Positions 22,321 to 36,400 are shown, numbered from the stretch's first letter. The stretch: DNA of 64,000 bases from Rapana venosa (GCA_028751875.1 CM054135.1:65745470-65809469); one strand, 5' to 3'. Notes: generated by a model from the letters alone, not told the origin. A program made the numbers and translations.

Positions 22321-24448
22321 TGAGGTCTGAAGGTACAGTGAGAAAGGCTAAATGGGACGTAAGAAGAATGAAGTGCAGAGAAGGAATCTCACTATGTCCA
22401 TCCAAACTAGCTGTTCTGGCTGCATAAGATCAAGTGTATCGTCCAAATAAACACAACAATAAGGCAGTAAATCATGGAGACTTCACAGGGAATATAAGAT
22501 AATTAAGATAACGGCATAATAAACAGTCACAGCAGCTGGCAATGGTATCAAGTGTGCAAACAACAGTACAATTATAAAAAGGCTTTTCTTTTGTCTGTTG
22601 ATGGCATGAAAAATCCTTTTTGGATAAACATAATTATCAATAAGTCGTTTTAAACAAATATAGAAAAATCTTTCCATCTTCAACATCTAAACATAGAAAA
22701 ATCTTTCCATCCTCTACATCTTGCTGCAGCCAAACAATGTCGAAAACAATTCCACACAAAATTAACTTTTTCTCACCTTTGAAAACTTTAAAAGCTTTTG
22801 CCACATAAAATGCCTAAATTAAGCAGTATCTTGTGCGTCATATTCATGAGGTAATGTTTCAGCATCCATCAGAAAAACTGTCAACCAAAATCTTCAACAC
22901 ACCACATAGAAGTTGATACTCTATGGGAATCCCCCTAAATTCTCATAAATCACAGACAGACAGACAGAGAGAGTATTCAATGTCATGACTGTCCAAGTTT
23001 CATGCCCTCTCACCTTATCTACGCTATTCTGTTACCAGCCCTTAAAGCAAAACAACCAGCCATGTAGGCTACGTGCGTTTTTTTCCCTACAGTTCCACCC
23101 ATTACAGGCGCACCCTCGGACAGAAAAGGTACGTGGGGTTGAGCGCTACGATTTATTACTTTATAATTTATAGTTTTTTAAATTTTATAATTTTTTAAGT
23201 TTTATTATTTTAAAGTTTTTATGATTTTAACCCTTTGCCTTTACAATGTATTTTATGCTTCTTCTTGTACGTTTTAAAATCAATTTTTTATTTTTGAAAT
23301 ATTTACAATTGTAGTTTTGTCAAGTTATAACTTATGATCTATGATTTTTATGGCTTTTTTTTAAAAAATAAAAAAAGAAAAAAAAAAAAAACCCCTCGTT
23401 TTTTTGCTTGTTCTTTTATTTTACAAATTCTGTTCATAGCTAAAGGGGTTTTATTGTTGATTTTCCCCCAAATAAACACTCTTATTAAAGATCGTTAGAC
23501 TTTGTAGTGTTAAAACGTACCAAAAATCATATCGGGAAGGCATAGGCACATCTTTAGTATACTGTAGTTACCTCAAAAGTCCTGAATGTTCTGTTTGGGT
23601 TATCCAGTCTGCACACCCCCCAAAGCGTAAAAAAGCTGACAGGGCAAGCATATTGGGGTGGAAGTTTGGCCCCCCCGCTACCCCTATGCCCCCTTTCAAA
23701 TTCAAGGGTTTATCTCAAACTCTTTATACTGGACATTTTAGGCAAGTCAGGGCAGAGGCAGTCAACCCCTGTGCGTTTAGCTTTAACTGCCGGCTGAGGA
23801 AACTTTTTTGAAGAATACCCGGCCGGGGACTGCCTTATTTTGGAACTTACTTAAAATAAAAAAAACGGGACCGTTTATTTTTTTGGGTATCTTTCTTGAT
23901 TAAAAACAGCAGTAAATATACTTTGCTGTGAGGGTTCACCTTTTAACCCCCTTTTTAACAACCACCCCTTGATTCTATTTTTCTTGTGTTTTTTGTTGCT
24001 GCTGCTGTTTGTTGTTTTTTGTTTCCTAGTTGAACACCTTGGGGTTACCCGACATCTGGTTCTGTTCACTTTTAACCCCCCTTAAATCACCTGAAAACCG
24101 TAATACTCTTTGAATGGAAGTTTTCATGTACGGGTGTTTTCAAGTTCGTTGCACTAATTATGATAGACAGCCTTCATAGCTTCAGCGATTTTTTTTTTTT
24201 TCCCCTTTATCTGAGAATGCCTTTTTTGATGCTATAGCAGCTTGCCTTGGCGGGTTTGCTTACCTGAATAAATGACAAAAAATTTTTGGCCGGTTGGGGT
24301 AATTTCTTTTTTGTGTGGTGTTTTCCATTGCCCTTTTCCCCTCTAAACCTTTCTTTCAGCTTTCTCCCTGCAGTTATTTTTCTTCTTTTTTTTTCGGGTT
24401 ATTTTCTGCCTTTCCAAGTTTTCTCTTTACATGTTCATGATATAATTA
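22321..24448. other. No gene seen
   Basis: AT-rich, unique-looking. From about 23,150 it is dominated by T and A runs and looks error-prone. No family match, no convincing frame. Confidence 0.6.
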
Positions 24449-24505
24449 TATTGGCATCAATAATGCCAATATTATTAGGCTCCTCCGCCTGATCAGGCGG
24501 AGGAG
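24449..24505. repeat. Two adjacent inverted repeats (hairpin and perfect palindrome)
   Basis: Arms ATATTGGCAT/ATGCCAATAT with a 5-base loop at 24,449-24,473, followed six bases later by a perfect 26-base palindrome at 24,480-24,505 (half-site CTCCTCCGCCTGA). They stand just before the leader of LINE E. Confidence 0.85.
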
Positions 24506-27500
24506 GAAACCTATCCCAACGGCTGTGAAGGCGGAAGAGGATGACCAAAGGGCAGGGGGAGCTCTTATCCTTGGCTGGAAGTCCTCCTAGGAGTTGGAAC
24601 TCCGAAGAAAAAATCTGCACTTACCGAGGCCGTTCTACACGTGGCATACCTGCACCTGTGGGATCTGAGCGTCGGTGGGCGAGAGAGTGGAGAAGGGACT
24701 GTACAACTCCTCTTCACTTAAAAAAGTCCCCTGTGCTGGTCAGGCAACCGGGCTAATGCCGGAACAATGAGGCTAGCCCATCAACACCAGTTTTCCCCAA
24801 GCCCTGCGGCGATGGAGAAGTGATAACGGGTACAGGCAGAGGATGTTTGCTGGCAGTTCCTAGTCACGACTCTGCCGCAGGCGGCTGTGGGGTGATGGTC
24901 GCCCGCCGTAGACTGGGCAGATGCGGCGCCCGTATCCTCCTACAGTGTCAGAGCACCCTTTTTAGGGACAGCACTGCTCTCCCCACACAGGGAAGGGAGA
25001 TAAAAGGATCCCAAACAAACCCTGCCTCTCTTAGTAACTAGTAGGAAACCGCACCTACTTGGATATCCAACCTAGGGGTCGAAAACAACAGAAAAAAAAG
25101 AACCAGGAGTCATGCCCTGACTCTGGATGCCTGGAATGTTCGCACCCTTTGGACAGAGATGAAAGACCAGAGAGGCGTACAGCGCTCATTGCTAGAACGT
25201 TTAAAATCGCAAACCATGTGGACATAGCGGCCCTGAGCGAAACAAGGTTTGTGTGAAACCCATCTGGAGGAAGTTGGAGGGGGTTACATTTCTACTGCAT
25301 AGGGAAGCCAGATAAACACCCAAGAACCTCAGTTGGGCTTTGCAATAAAAACCAAACTTGCACGACATTTGGGCAGCCTTCCACGTGGGATAAACAAAGG
25401 CTGATACCCTACGTCTGAAGCTGTCCAAGGATCGCTTTTCCACAGTCATCAGCTGCTATGCCCCAACGATGACCAGCCCTGATGACATCAAAGAAGCTTT
25501 CTAGAAGAGCTTAGCCGCCGATCTCAGCGGTAGACAGAAAGGAAAAGGCCTGGGATTTAATCCCTCGGGGAATAGGCATGAAGCTGGACCCACCCCCCAC
25601 TATACAACCCTCTTTCAACAAGCAGACAAGTACAAGAACACATGGATGAAACCCCCGCTCAAAGCAGTGGCACATGCTGGACTACATAATCTCCGGCAGA
25701 GGGGACAAGGTGATGTTTCCATTACACGCTGCATGAGAGGAGCAGTCTGTTGGTGGACCATCGCCTGGTACGCAGCAAGATGAACATCAGACTTGCACGC
25801 AAGCTCCAACCAGCAGCAGAAACCCCCAGGAAGCTAAACATCCCCCCGCCTCCCTATCCCCAAGGACGCACTACAGCAGCAAATCCAACAGCTCTCCAAG
25901 AACCCCTGCATCGACTGATGTAGAAGGATATGGGGGCACCTTTAGAGACGCTGTTATCACAGCAGCAGCTGACACACTCGGCTTTGTACAGAGGAGCCAC
26001 AAAAGACTGGTTTGACGAGAATGACTCTGAGATCCCCCAAGCCCCTGAACACACTGCACAAACGGCACAGGATCACATTTTTAAAAAAAGAACTGCCAGA
26101 GGAAGAAAAAACAGTACTTTGCAAAAACCAAGCAATGTAAGAAGAAGGCTGCTGAGATGAACAACTGGTGGGAATAAAATCCTGACGCTCTGACATAAAA
26201 GACCTTCCGTGAGGTCAAAGCTGTATTGGGCCAAGAGCCACAGGATCAACCCCTGTCGAACCTTGGGAAATCACCACCCTCCTGACAGACAAGAAAGACA
26301 TCCTTACACGCTGGGCAGAGCACTTCAACACCCTCCTCAACAGGGATCATCTGTATCGATGAGGCAATTGCAGCCCCCACAGCTACCAGTCAGTGACTCA
26401 CTAGCTGCCCCTCCCACAAAGGCCGAGACCTGAAAAGCCCTGAAGCTGCAACGTCAGGAAAAGCACCAGGAGCGGATGAAATCCAGGCCGACATCTATAA
26501 GTGTGGAGGCGAGGTGCTGTCAGACAAGCTGACCGCCCTGTTCCAATCTATCTGGGAGAAAGGGGAGGTCCCCCAGAAATTTCAAGGATGCTTCAATTGT
26601 CCACATTTACAAACGAAGGGAGACAAAACATGCTGGCACAACACGTGGAATCTCTCTTTAGCATCGCCGGCAAAATCTTCGCCCGCATTATATGAAAAAG
26701 ACTGATTGACCATGCCTCCAACACAGTCATTCCGAAGCGCAGTGCGGTTTCCGTCAGGCAGGGGAACATGTGACATGGTGTTTGCAGTACGCCAGTTGCA
26801 AGAAAAGTGCCGTGAGCAGAACATGGAGCTCCACATGGTCTTTGTAGACCTAACCAAGGCTTCGACACGGGTGAACCGCCGTGGGCTGTGGAAGATCTCC
26901 TAAAGTTTGGTTTTCCCAAAGAGCCTAATACAGCTGATTGGTCACCCACGATGGCATGCAGGCGAAGTACAGGAAAATTTCTGACATGTCAGATCCATTT
27001 CTGTGGTAAATGGAGTGAAGCAGGGCTGTGTCTGGCCCCACACTATTTTCTATTCTCTTCTCTGCCATGCTGATTGACGCCTTCCAAGACTGTGACAGGG
27101 GATCTACATTCAGTTTCGCACTGATGGCAAACTTTTCAAATTTGGGGGACTCCATCTAGATCCAGGGTGTCGAGGCACTGTTGAAGAGTTCCTCTTCGCT
27201 GATGATTGCGCGCTTGCTGCACACACCCATGAGGACATACAGTTCATTATAAACCCGGTTCTCTACCTCTGCAGGCGCTTTTGGGCTCACCATCAGCCTC
27301 AGCAAGACCGAGTCCATTTTACCAACCGGCTATTTCACAGAACGCCATGCCCCTTCCCCCCACCTGCATTAAGATCGATGGGCACAGAGATCAGGTCAGT
27401 CGACAAGTTTGCTAACCTGGGCACTCCCTCTGCAGCAATGGAACCCTTGATGCAGAAGTTACAGTGCGCATCGCCAAGGCCAGTTCTGCCTTCGGCAGAC

Positions 27501-28205
27501 TCAACAAAAGGCTGTGGAAACAACAAAGGCATCAGGGTCAGCACCAAAATCAAAAACTTACAGAGCTGTCGTGCTGACCACCTTGTTGTACTGTGTGAAA
27601 CATGGCACGTACTGGGCCCTCACATTCAACAGCTTGAGCAGTTTCACCAGAGATGCCTACGAAAGATCCTCGGAATAAGTGGCAAGACAGGGTCTCCAAC
27701 CTCCAGGTCCTAGAGAGAGCAGCCTTGCCAGCATCGAAAGCCTACTGATCAAGTACCAGCTACGCTGGACAGGACATGTTGTCCGAATGACAGACAGCAG
27801 GATCCCAAGGATGCTATTGTATGGCCAGCGAAGGAAGGCCTCCGAAAACTTGGAAGACCCTACACACGCTTCAAGGACACCTTGAAGACAAAACCCTTTA
27901 AAAAAAGTGACATAGACAGCCCACCTGGGAAACTGATGCCCTTGATCGTTCTCGCTGGAGGATGCTGTGCTCCAGTGGGGATAAAGACGTTTGAAAACAA
28001 GAGAACGCTGGCCATTAAGGAGAAGGCGTGAGCGAAGGAAGCAGGGCTCAACTTCTGAGACGTTTTCCCTTGCAACACCTGTGGGAATTTCTGTGCATCC
28101 CGAATCGGCCTCTTCTCCCATATGAGGATACATTCTGACAGAAAGCCTGCCTGCCTACTCATCCGTCGATCGGACGGGGGACTCCAAACATTAGGCTTTT
28201 AACCA
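24480..28205 (+). mobile_element. LINE E (RTE-like, C-terminal zinc finger), decayed
   Basis: Leader from about 24,500, with GGAGGAGGAAACC and a GGCGGCTGTGGGGTGATGGT block. The endonuclease starts near 25,120 (LDAWNVRTLW). RT remnants include SGKAPGADEIQADIYKCGG (about 26,450), HSEAQCGFR and VDLTKASTRV (26,720-26,870) and EEFLFADDCAL (27,185). The C-terminus reads QLRWTGHVVRM, and near 28,060 CNTCGNFCASRIGLFSHMRI with H-S-D-R, a C2H2 finger. Stops and indels are everywhere. Runs such as CCCCC and AAAAA suggest part of the damage is sequencing error. Confidence 0.8.
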
Positions 28206-28868
28206 TACCCTCTTTTTGGTTTAAAGTTTCCAAAACTATTCATTTAATGACAGATTAAAGTTTCTCATCCAAATGGCCATATTTGGGTTTTAACACGAGC
28301 CTTCCCCTCCCCCCCTTCCCCAACTAAAACGGTTTAACTTGACTTGAATAACTTGAGACTGCACGTATATGGAAAGGCATGGATAAACTGTTCAGAAAGT
28401 GTAAACCCTTCTGCAAGAAGAATCTGGTCATCCTGCCCCCAGCAAGGGCAAAAACCGCAGGCAGAGTATAAGATGTGGTTCAGCTATGGGCCAGAGCTGG
28501 CTTTCTCTTCTGAGAAAAGTAACCCCCGCATAAAGTGAATGCAAGAAGTCAAGGTGCAAATCCCACACCAGATCCTGGTTTACTGTTTCCTCTTGATGAC
28601 GTAAAGGAAAATGAAATAAAAACCAGTGTTTACTCAAGGGGAAAAGTCAAAGAATTGCACAAGCACACCACAGCTTGTACTCTTAACTATCTATTCGCGT
28701 CAGATTACTATTTCTTAGCTCTTGAGTTATAACCCAATATTTTCACGTTGATTTATAATCATTCATCGATTTACAAAGTTGTAACTATCTACTTATCTCA
28801 CGTACTCACCACCAAGTTGCCTGCTATTGTATTGATTTGTGTATGAATCGTTCATTTTGGATGTGGCC
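28206..28868. other. No gene seen upstream of P450 exon a
   Basis: I looked here for an exon with the PGP hinge and found none. A short + frame (28,344-28,538) has no recognisable content. Confidence 0.6.
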
Positions 28869-28870
28869 AG

Positions 28871-29099
28871 GTGGCGCGAACGTCAACAGGCTCTTTGACA
28901 CAGTAAGGGCATGGCACCAGCAGTATGGGCCCGTGTTCAAGGAGACGTGCCTGGGGAAGACTGTGCTGCACGTGGCTGAGGCAGAGGCCATCCGCTCTGT
29001 GTACAGTGTGGAAGGCCAGCATCCTCGCATTGAACCTTTGGCACAACCCTCCATGTACTACCGGCAACAGAAGGGCATTTCTCTGGGGCTGGGAAATAC
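28871..29099 (+). CDS. P450 exon a (helix A to B' region)
   Basis: Starts after AG at 28,869-28,870 and ends before the donor GTGAGT at 29,100. It enters with two bases completing a codon and leaves with two bases of the next. It encodes the segment with QQYGPVFKE, which matches the Q/K-Y-G-P-x-x-K/R-E block near the N-terminus of mitochondrial P450s, and EGQHPRIEP, which matches the E-G-x-x-P-x-R block. The acceptor has a weak pyrimidine tract, so the exact start is the least certain border of the gene. Confidence 0.88.
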
Positions 29100-32000
29100 G
29101 TGAGTATGGTCCTCAACCACATTCCAATATTGTCTGCCATAGTGGTTCGCTACCATGCCCAGACTACGCATTGCGTATAAACTGTTCACATCTTTCCCCC
29201 CCAAAAAAGCAGACAGTGAGGAAAGCACAGATGTACAGGCAGGTAGACAATGTCGAGCACACAACAATGCTGGCAATGTTTGTATTGTTTTGCGTTCATT
29301 AGCTTAACACCCTGGCAGTCACCCAGACTATGCACTCTGACTCATTTATCACGTTTGGAAATTCCCATGAGGTTGTGAGTTCACACTGTTTGAGAAGTTT
29401 GCGAGTATGACTGATGACAAAGTCCTTCGGATCAGACTATAAACCGAGGCCCCGTGTGCGAACGCATGCAGAACATCTTGCGCACGCGTTAAATCCTGTT
29501 CCGCTTTTCGAAAGAGTAGGCCATTGTGTGCCGATGGGAACAGATGACAAAATTTACAAAACCGCATACACACGGGGACTGGATATAAAAAAGCACATGA
29601 GTGCTTATTCCATTATCCTCGCAAAAAAAATTCATCTGAGCGCTTTGATTTGTTGCTTTACAAGATTCAGCGCTATATAAATTCCATACATTATTATATT
29701 ATTATTATTATTATTTAAGCAAATCAAATACATACAACCATACTCTGACTTTAGATCTGATGGCATTGATACCGTCTGTTTTTTAATGACACTGCCAGCT
29801 TAAGAAAAATGCACGAAAATGTAGAATTGGACCATAAACATAGCTCAGCTACTTATTTATTCAGGCTAAACAAACAACTAAAATCAGTCCCTCCAATCAT
29901 AAACACATTTTGTTTTGCATATATACAAAATGAAGCTTCTTCTTCACCTGTCCTGTAGTCCCGTGGACCGTGGGGGCACCCATGAAGATTTTGCAACAAC
30001 ATGAATACGTCGTCGGGTCAAATCTGAAAACAGACTGCAAATTAGAAAGAGCATTCCCTCACTCTGTCATTGTGAGTAATGATAGATTGCCTTGCATTGT
30101 AAAATGTAATAAGATATCCTTTCTTTCAAAAAGTAAATCTTATATGGGTCAGAGGTTTGAGAGAAGTATGAGAAAGATTTCATGCTGGAAAAAAATAGTG
30201 AAATTGTAATACTGTAGCACAACACCAGAGGGATAATAAACCGGACTATTCACGATAACCCCCGTGGACTCCCGGGGTATGCTTGCAAAGCGAGCATTGC
30301 AAGAATAAGATCCCTGCCCTCCAACCAGGCATGTCGTAAGAGGCGACTAAGGTGGAACCCTTCCTCCAGGTTGGGGGTTGGGCACAGGGCTAACAACCCT
30401 TTCCTGTAAAAAAAGAGAAGTTACAGAAACAGCAACAGAGAAAACTTATACTTTTGCGTGCGAAGGACCTCCCGGGTCCAGTGAGACTCGTATGAATGCT
30501 GATGGCCAAAGCCGAGAGGAAGCTACCAGCAGGATAAGGGAAGACCTGAACACCACCAAAACTAAGATCAGACTAGGACATTGGAACGTTGAGGACGATG
30601 TATGAGGACGGGCAATGGTGGCACAGGTAACATCAGAGATGAGAAGATTCAACTCCATGTCCTAGGAGTGAGCGAGAGTAGATGGACTGGACTGGGAAAT
30701 GAGAACCACTACCGGAAGAAACCGTCCTCTACTCTGGGAGAGATGACGACCAGCACCACGAGGGAGTTGCCATCATCCTCAAGAAGGCGTTGAGCGATGC
30801 CTTATGGAGTGGAAGCCCGTCAACAGCAGACTAATGAGTGCGAGACTGAAGGGAAGGCACATCAACATCACCATCATCCAGTGCTACGCACCAACCAACA
30901 ACAGCAACGATGAGAGCAAAGATGACTTCTACCACCAGCTGCAGACAGAGACAGAGAAGGCCCCACGCGACGACCTCATCGTCATCATGGGGGACCTCAA
31001 CGCCAAGGTCGAAAGCGACAACACCGACTATGAGATAGTCATGGGAAAACACGGGGTGGGGAACAGAAATGACAACGGGGAGAGACTTGTGGAGTTTTGC
31101 GCCATGAACAGCTTAGTGATAGGAGGGGCCCTCTTCACGCACCGGGACATCCACAAGCTGACTTGGGCGTCGCCGAATGGGAGAGACATGAACCAGATTG
31201 ACCATCTGATGATCAACAGTATGTGGAGACGATCTCTTCTGGATGTGAGAACCAAGCTAAGTGCGGATGTCGGGAGCGATCATCACCTGATGACAGCACA
31301 CATCCAGATGAAACTGAAGAAGAACACAAGACCAACCACTCAAGGGCGATTTGATACCCAGCGACTGAGAGACACCAACGTGAAGTCTGCATTCATCAAC
31401 GATCTGAGGAACAGATTCCACATCCTGCAGAACATGACGGAACAGCATGACATAGATACGACATGGAAGCAGATCTGTAAACTGTACACTCAGAGCAGCA
31501 AGGAGAACATGGGTCATCAAAAAAAACAGCCACAATACGGACCAACAAGAGCCCCTATGCTACAAAGAAATGAAAAAGATCAAAAAGACTTCTGCAAGTA
31601 AATCCCAGGGCTACGAGAGACCCAGGAAGAGTTGTACGGGGGGCCACGGAAAGTAAGAGACTCCACGCGTGCAAGAGACAAGCCAGGGACCGCGGGCAGC
31701 TGAGGCAAAGAGGCGGGGGCCCAAGGAGACAGGGAGAGTCTACAAGATCACCAAGAAAGTATGCAACAAATTTAAGGGAGCGCTGAGGGACCAAATGGGG
31801 TGAAAAGGGAAACTTTTGACAATAAGAAAGAGCAAGAAAAAAGAGGGCTAAACCCTTTCCAGGAATTTTCTCAAGACCACCACCTGACGAGACCCCGACT
31901 CCCAGAAGCTACAAAGACTTAGACATGATTTTAACCCCCCAAAACAAGGAAGAAATATGCTCCCCATCAAGACCCCAAGAACGGAAAAGTCACACCAGGA

Positions 32001-33417
32001 AAACCTTTGGTGCCAAAACTGTTAAAGGCAGATTCTGAACTAACACTGACTACGCAACCCGTTCACACTGCAGGGAAAGGGCGAGAAAGTACCTGATGTT
32101 TGGAAAAAAGGAGTGATAAAAAAAACCCCAGAAAGGAAACCCTGAAAAAACCGAAACAACTGGGGGGGAAAACACTTTTTTTGTCGGGCCGAGCAAGATC
32201 TACCAAAGGTCATCATAGAAAATCAGACGCTTGAACAGCACCGAGAAAAAAAAAGCGGGGCCCCGGAAAGCATAAGGAGTAAACTAATATTCACGCTCAG
32301 AAACATCAGGAACAATGCACAAGTGGCAAAGACAACTGTATTAATTTTGTGGACTAAAAAGGGGCATTGAAGCTACACAGAACACCTTTGGGGTATCCTT
32401 CGAACTATGGTCCCATGACTGGAATTGGAGTCCCGAGGATCATTTCTGGGGCCCCGTTTTTTTCACTCTCTAAAACCCCTCCATCACTTAATTAACCGTC
32501 ATAGATCAACCCTCACTTTTTGGATACTCAGATTCAAAAACAGTGACACTCCCCGAAAACGCCTTCCCTCTTGATGAAAAACCTACGCTTTCAAGATACC
32601 AAAATGGATAAGAGAACAAATTACAACTAAACGCTGAAAAATGAAGCATGCTTGTGGAAAAAACACAAACCCCTTTCCCTTACAAAGCTTCAATAGAATT
32701 TTTGCAAAGCTCAGTCCCTCTACTACTGCTGTAAATATCAGGGGTTTTTATTGACAAAACACTCTCTATCAAAAATTTTATCACCCAGACCTGCAGTCCT
32801 GCTTCTATCAATTACACTATTAGTGCAATTGGGAAAATACTGCCACAAAAGGGAACATCAAAACTCGTGGCATCTCTCATTCTTTTTACGTCTGGGGGTA
32901 TGCAATTCTCTTTTGGCTGGTTGCCAGCATCATCATCCCCCCCCTTCAAATTTTTCAAAACTCTGCAGCTCGACTAGTCCTCAGAAAGAAAAAATCTGAG
33001 CACATTACCCCTCTCTTGCGATCTCTCCACTGGCTGCCTGTGCCACAAAGAATAAACTATAAGATCAGTACTCTCTGTTATAAATGTCTCTACAAAACAG
33101 CACCTTCCTACCTCTGTGAATGTCTCCACCTGTACACCCCTTCTCGTTCCCTTCGCTCTGCTGCAGATTCCTTGTGCTTACAAACACCTAGATTCAACCA
33201 GTCCACTGTTGGCCGTCGCTCTTTCTCTGTTTCTGGTCCATCGATTTGGAATGGCCTCCCTATCTCTCTTCGCCAAAGGCCTTCTTGTGACTCTTTTAAA
33301 TCTAGCCTCAAGACATATTTGTTTCAAACCTAAGAATTTCCTCTCCTGTTTCATTTCATAGCTATCCCTGCTTTTCAACAGCCAAAAATTCCATCACCCT
33401 GCCAAAGTGTATAACGT

Positions 33418-33451
<34 letters not shown>

Positions 33452-36400
33452 ATTTGGACTTGTTAGAACTATTACTCGCTATTGGTTGCATGACTGTGTA
33501 AGAATGAGTTGAGTGCAAGCGCTTTGATTTGTATGTGCAAGATTCAGCGCTATATAAATTCCATTTATTATTATTATTATTATTATTATCCCATCGAAAC
33601 TGGTACACCTTATCAAAAGCTTCTACGACAACTTCAGATGCTCTGTGGGTCATAGCAACACTGTCTTTGAAGTCAAGACTGGAGTAAGACAAGGATGTGT
33701 GATGTCAGCAGTTCTCTTCAATCTGGCCATTCATTGGGTGATGAGGAAGACGACAGAAGACACCCCAAGAGGGATTCGCTGGAGCCTGTTCTCAACACTA
33801 GACGACCTTGACTTTGTGGATGACCTGGCGCTGCTGTCCAACACACACCAACATATCCACGAGAAGACCAGCAGACTCTAAACATTCAGACAGTAAGTGG
33901 GGCTTCGTATTAGCACCAAGAAAACAGACAATGTCGCTCAATGTGAACACACCAGCCCCTGTGAAAGTGAATGGAACTGACCTGCGCCAGACAGACAAGT
34001 TCACATACCTTGGCAGCAGCATCAAACCAGAGGGCGGCACAAAAGAAGACGTCCACAACAGACTGGGCAAGGCCATGAGTGTGTTTAGGGAGATGAACAA
34101 TATCTGGAGATCAACTCGGTACAGCACCAACACAAAGCTGAAGCTATACCAGAGCTGAGTTGTATCTATGCTCCTGTACGGTTCTGAGTGCTGGAGGATG
34201 ACGGAAGCGGATCTTACCAAACTTCGATCCTTTCACACCATATGCCTCCGAAGATTTCTCCGGATCTTTTGGCCAGAGAAGATCTCTAATGAAAACCTAC
34301 TACGGAGATGCAGGCAAGAAGACATGGGAACCATCATCACCAGACGACGGTGGAAGTGGATTGGGCACATCCTCCGAAGAGACCCACAGTCAATCACAAG
34401 AACAGCATTGCACTGGACCCCAGAAGGAAGGAAAAGAAAGGAAGCCCCAAATTTCAACGGGGGGGAAACTGTAAAAAAGGGTGAATAAAGGGCCCCATGC
34501 GCACTTTTTGGGGATAAAGTGCTGGGTTTGGGGCCCCGGGGACAGGCAAGAGTGGAAGCGGCTTTGTTTTTCTGCCCTAAACACCACGGGGTGTAAGGGT
34601 TTGATGATGATGATTCACGATAACATTCTTTTTATTGAATCAGTGTGGATACACTTATATAAGCTCTTAGTTTGCTGCTGCTCGAAAATTTTTTTGTGAA
34701 ACAATGTTTTTCTTCTTTGAATAAATTTTTTTTTTAAAAAACCAGGGGCATGTATCATAAACCCCTAGAACAAAAAGAAACCCAACCCTTTTAAATAATT
34801 AAGTACACCCCTTTTAGAAAAAGGGTTTGGAAAAAATCAGTGAAAGCAACATGTCTTTTTAAAAAAACACTTAGAAAAGAAAAAAGGGGGTTAAAAATGC
34901 GAAATAGATATTACGCTTACCACCAAAACCAGATACAATCAACAAACCAGGAAATTTCAAGTTTGACTTTTTGGGCCCCTATAAACACGCGCAAACAAAA
35001 ACAAAACACACACACACACTCAAAACCACACCAGCGTTTAAGGTGATTTTTTCCCAAATTTTTTTAGCTTAAAAAGGGCCCTTTTTTTTTCCTAAAACCC
35101 GCCGCAGAAGTGCCCTTTATCTGCCTTTATTGGTGAAATTTTTAAAACCACTAAGATAATGTAAATCAATCTTTTTGTGTTTTCCCAAATTTTATTTTTT
35201 TTGGGGTTGGTTTTGTTTTTCGTTTTCTTTTTTTTAAGCTTTATTTCTAGCTTTTTTTCTGTTTTTTGGGCTTTCTTGTCGTTTTAAGGGATTTTTTTTT
35301 ATGTGTGTTTAAAAAGGTGAGTTTGTTTGGGTTTTTTTTAATCTTAGCTTTGTAACTAATAGTAATAAAAAGGAAAAAGGTTTTTCCCCATAACCTGTAA
35401 GGTGGGAAGGGAAGTGGGGGCGTCAGAAACCTGAATTTCCCTCTAGGGGCCCCCATATTGGGGGCCCACGGGGCATCTCCTCTCCTTCGCTGTTTTCCCT
35501 TCCCCCTAACCACGGGATAGCTCAGGGGCGAGCACTTCGTTTTCCCCCCGGGCCAAGTTAAGCACGTCGAGCGGGGTTTTCCTTTTTTGGTTTGGGTGCC
35601 CGGGTTTGAGCGCCTTGGCTTCATAATTTCCCCTTCCCACTGTAAAGGGGTCCCTTTCCTCTTTAGGTCAGGGAAGGTAAAGCACGAGGAGGGGAGTTTG
35701 GGCGCCGCCCTAAATATCGGGCCCCTGGAAAAGGGCTAAAGGCCTGACGCCCGCTCCCCTACGCCCTTATATTTTAATGGGAAACCTTTTTACCTTTTCC
35801 CAAAAAAACCGAAAAGGGGGCGGGAAACCCATTTACAGCTGGTGAACTGGGGGAAAATGTACTGAACCCAAGGGGGCGAAAAGGGGTCCCCCCACCAAGG
35901 GGAAACCCCAACTCGACGCGGTTTAAACTTGGCTGGGGAAAGCCATGCCCGACCACTGAGTTAATGGGCCCCCCCAAAGATACTAAAAAAAAAATCTTTT
36001 ACTTTTGTTTCGTCTCTTGTGCGGAATTTCTGCTAGTGCTGTCGCCCTACAACTCCTGCTGCCCACCAAAAGGGAGGATGATGTATATCATGATGTTTTT
36101 CAAACACCGAACCCCCCAAAATTAGCCCCAGTTTTTTTTAAACCCATTTTCAACTCCTGACTAAACCATCCAAACTCTTGTCTGTTCTTCCGCTACCGCA
36201 TCTCCCCCATCGCCTTCGTCCTATTCCCTGATGCTTGCCCCAAACCACCATTTTCATCTTCAACCTCTCCACCTCCTTCAGACCCTTCAATTTTTGTTTG
36301 TTAAAGGTGCAGCCCCGGGTCTGCCCCAAAGGAAAACCCCCGACTACATTTCTGTTTCATCTTAAAAAAAACCATTTTTTAAACCCTTCCTCACCAAATT

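Noticed and set aside
26706..26903. Intact gene in the LINE E region
   Set aside because: Only fragments of RT motifs in changing frames; no continuous ORF.
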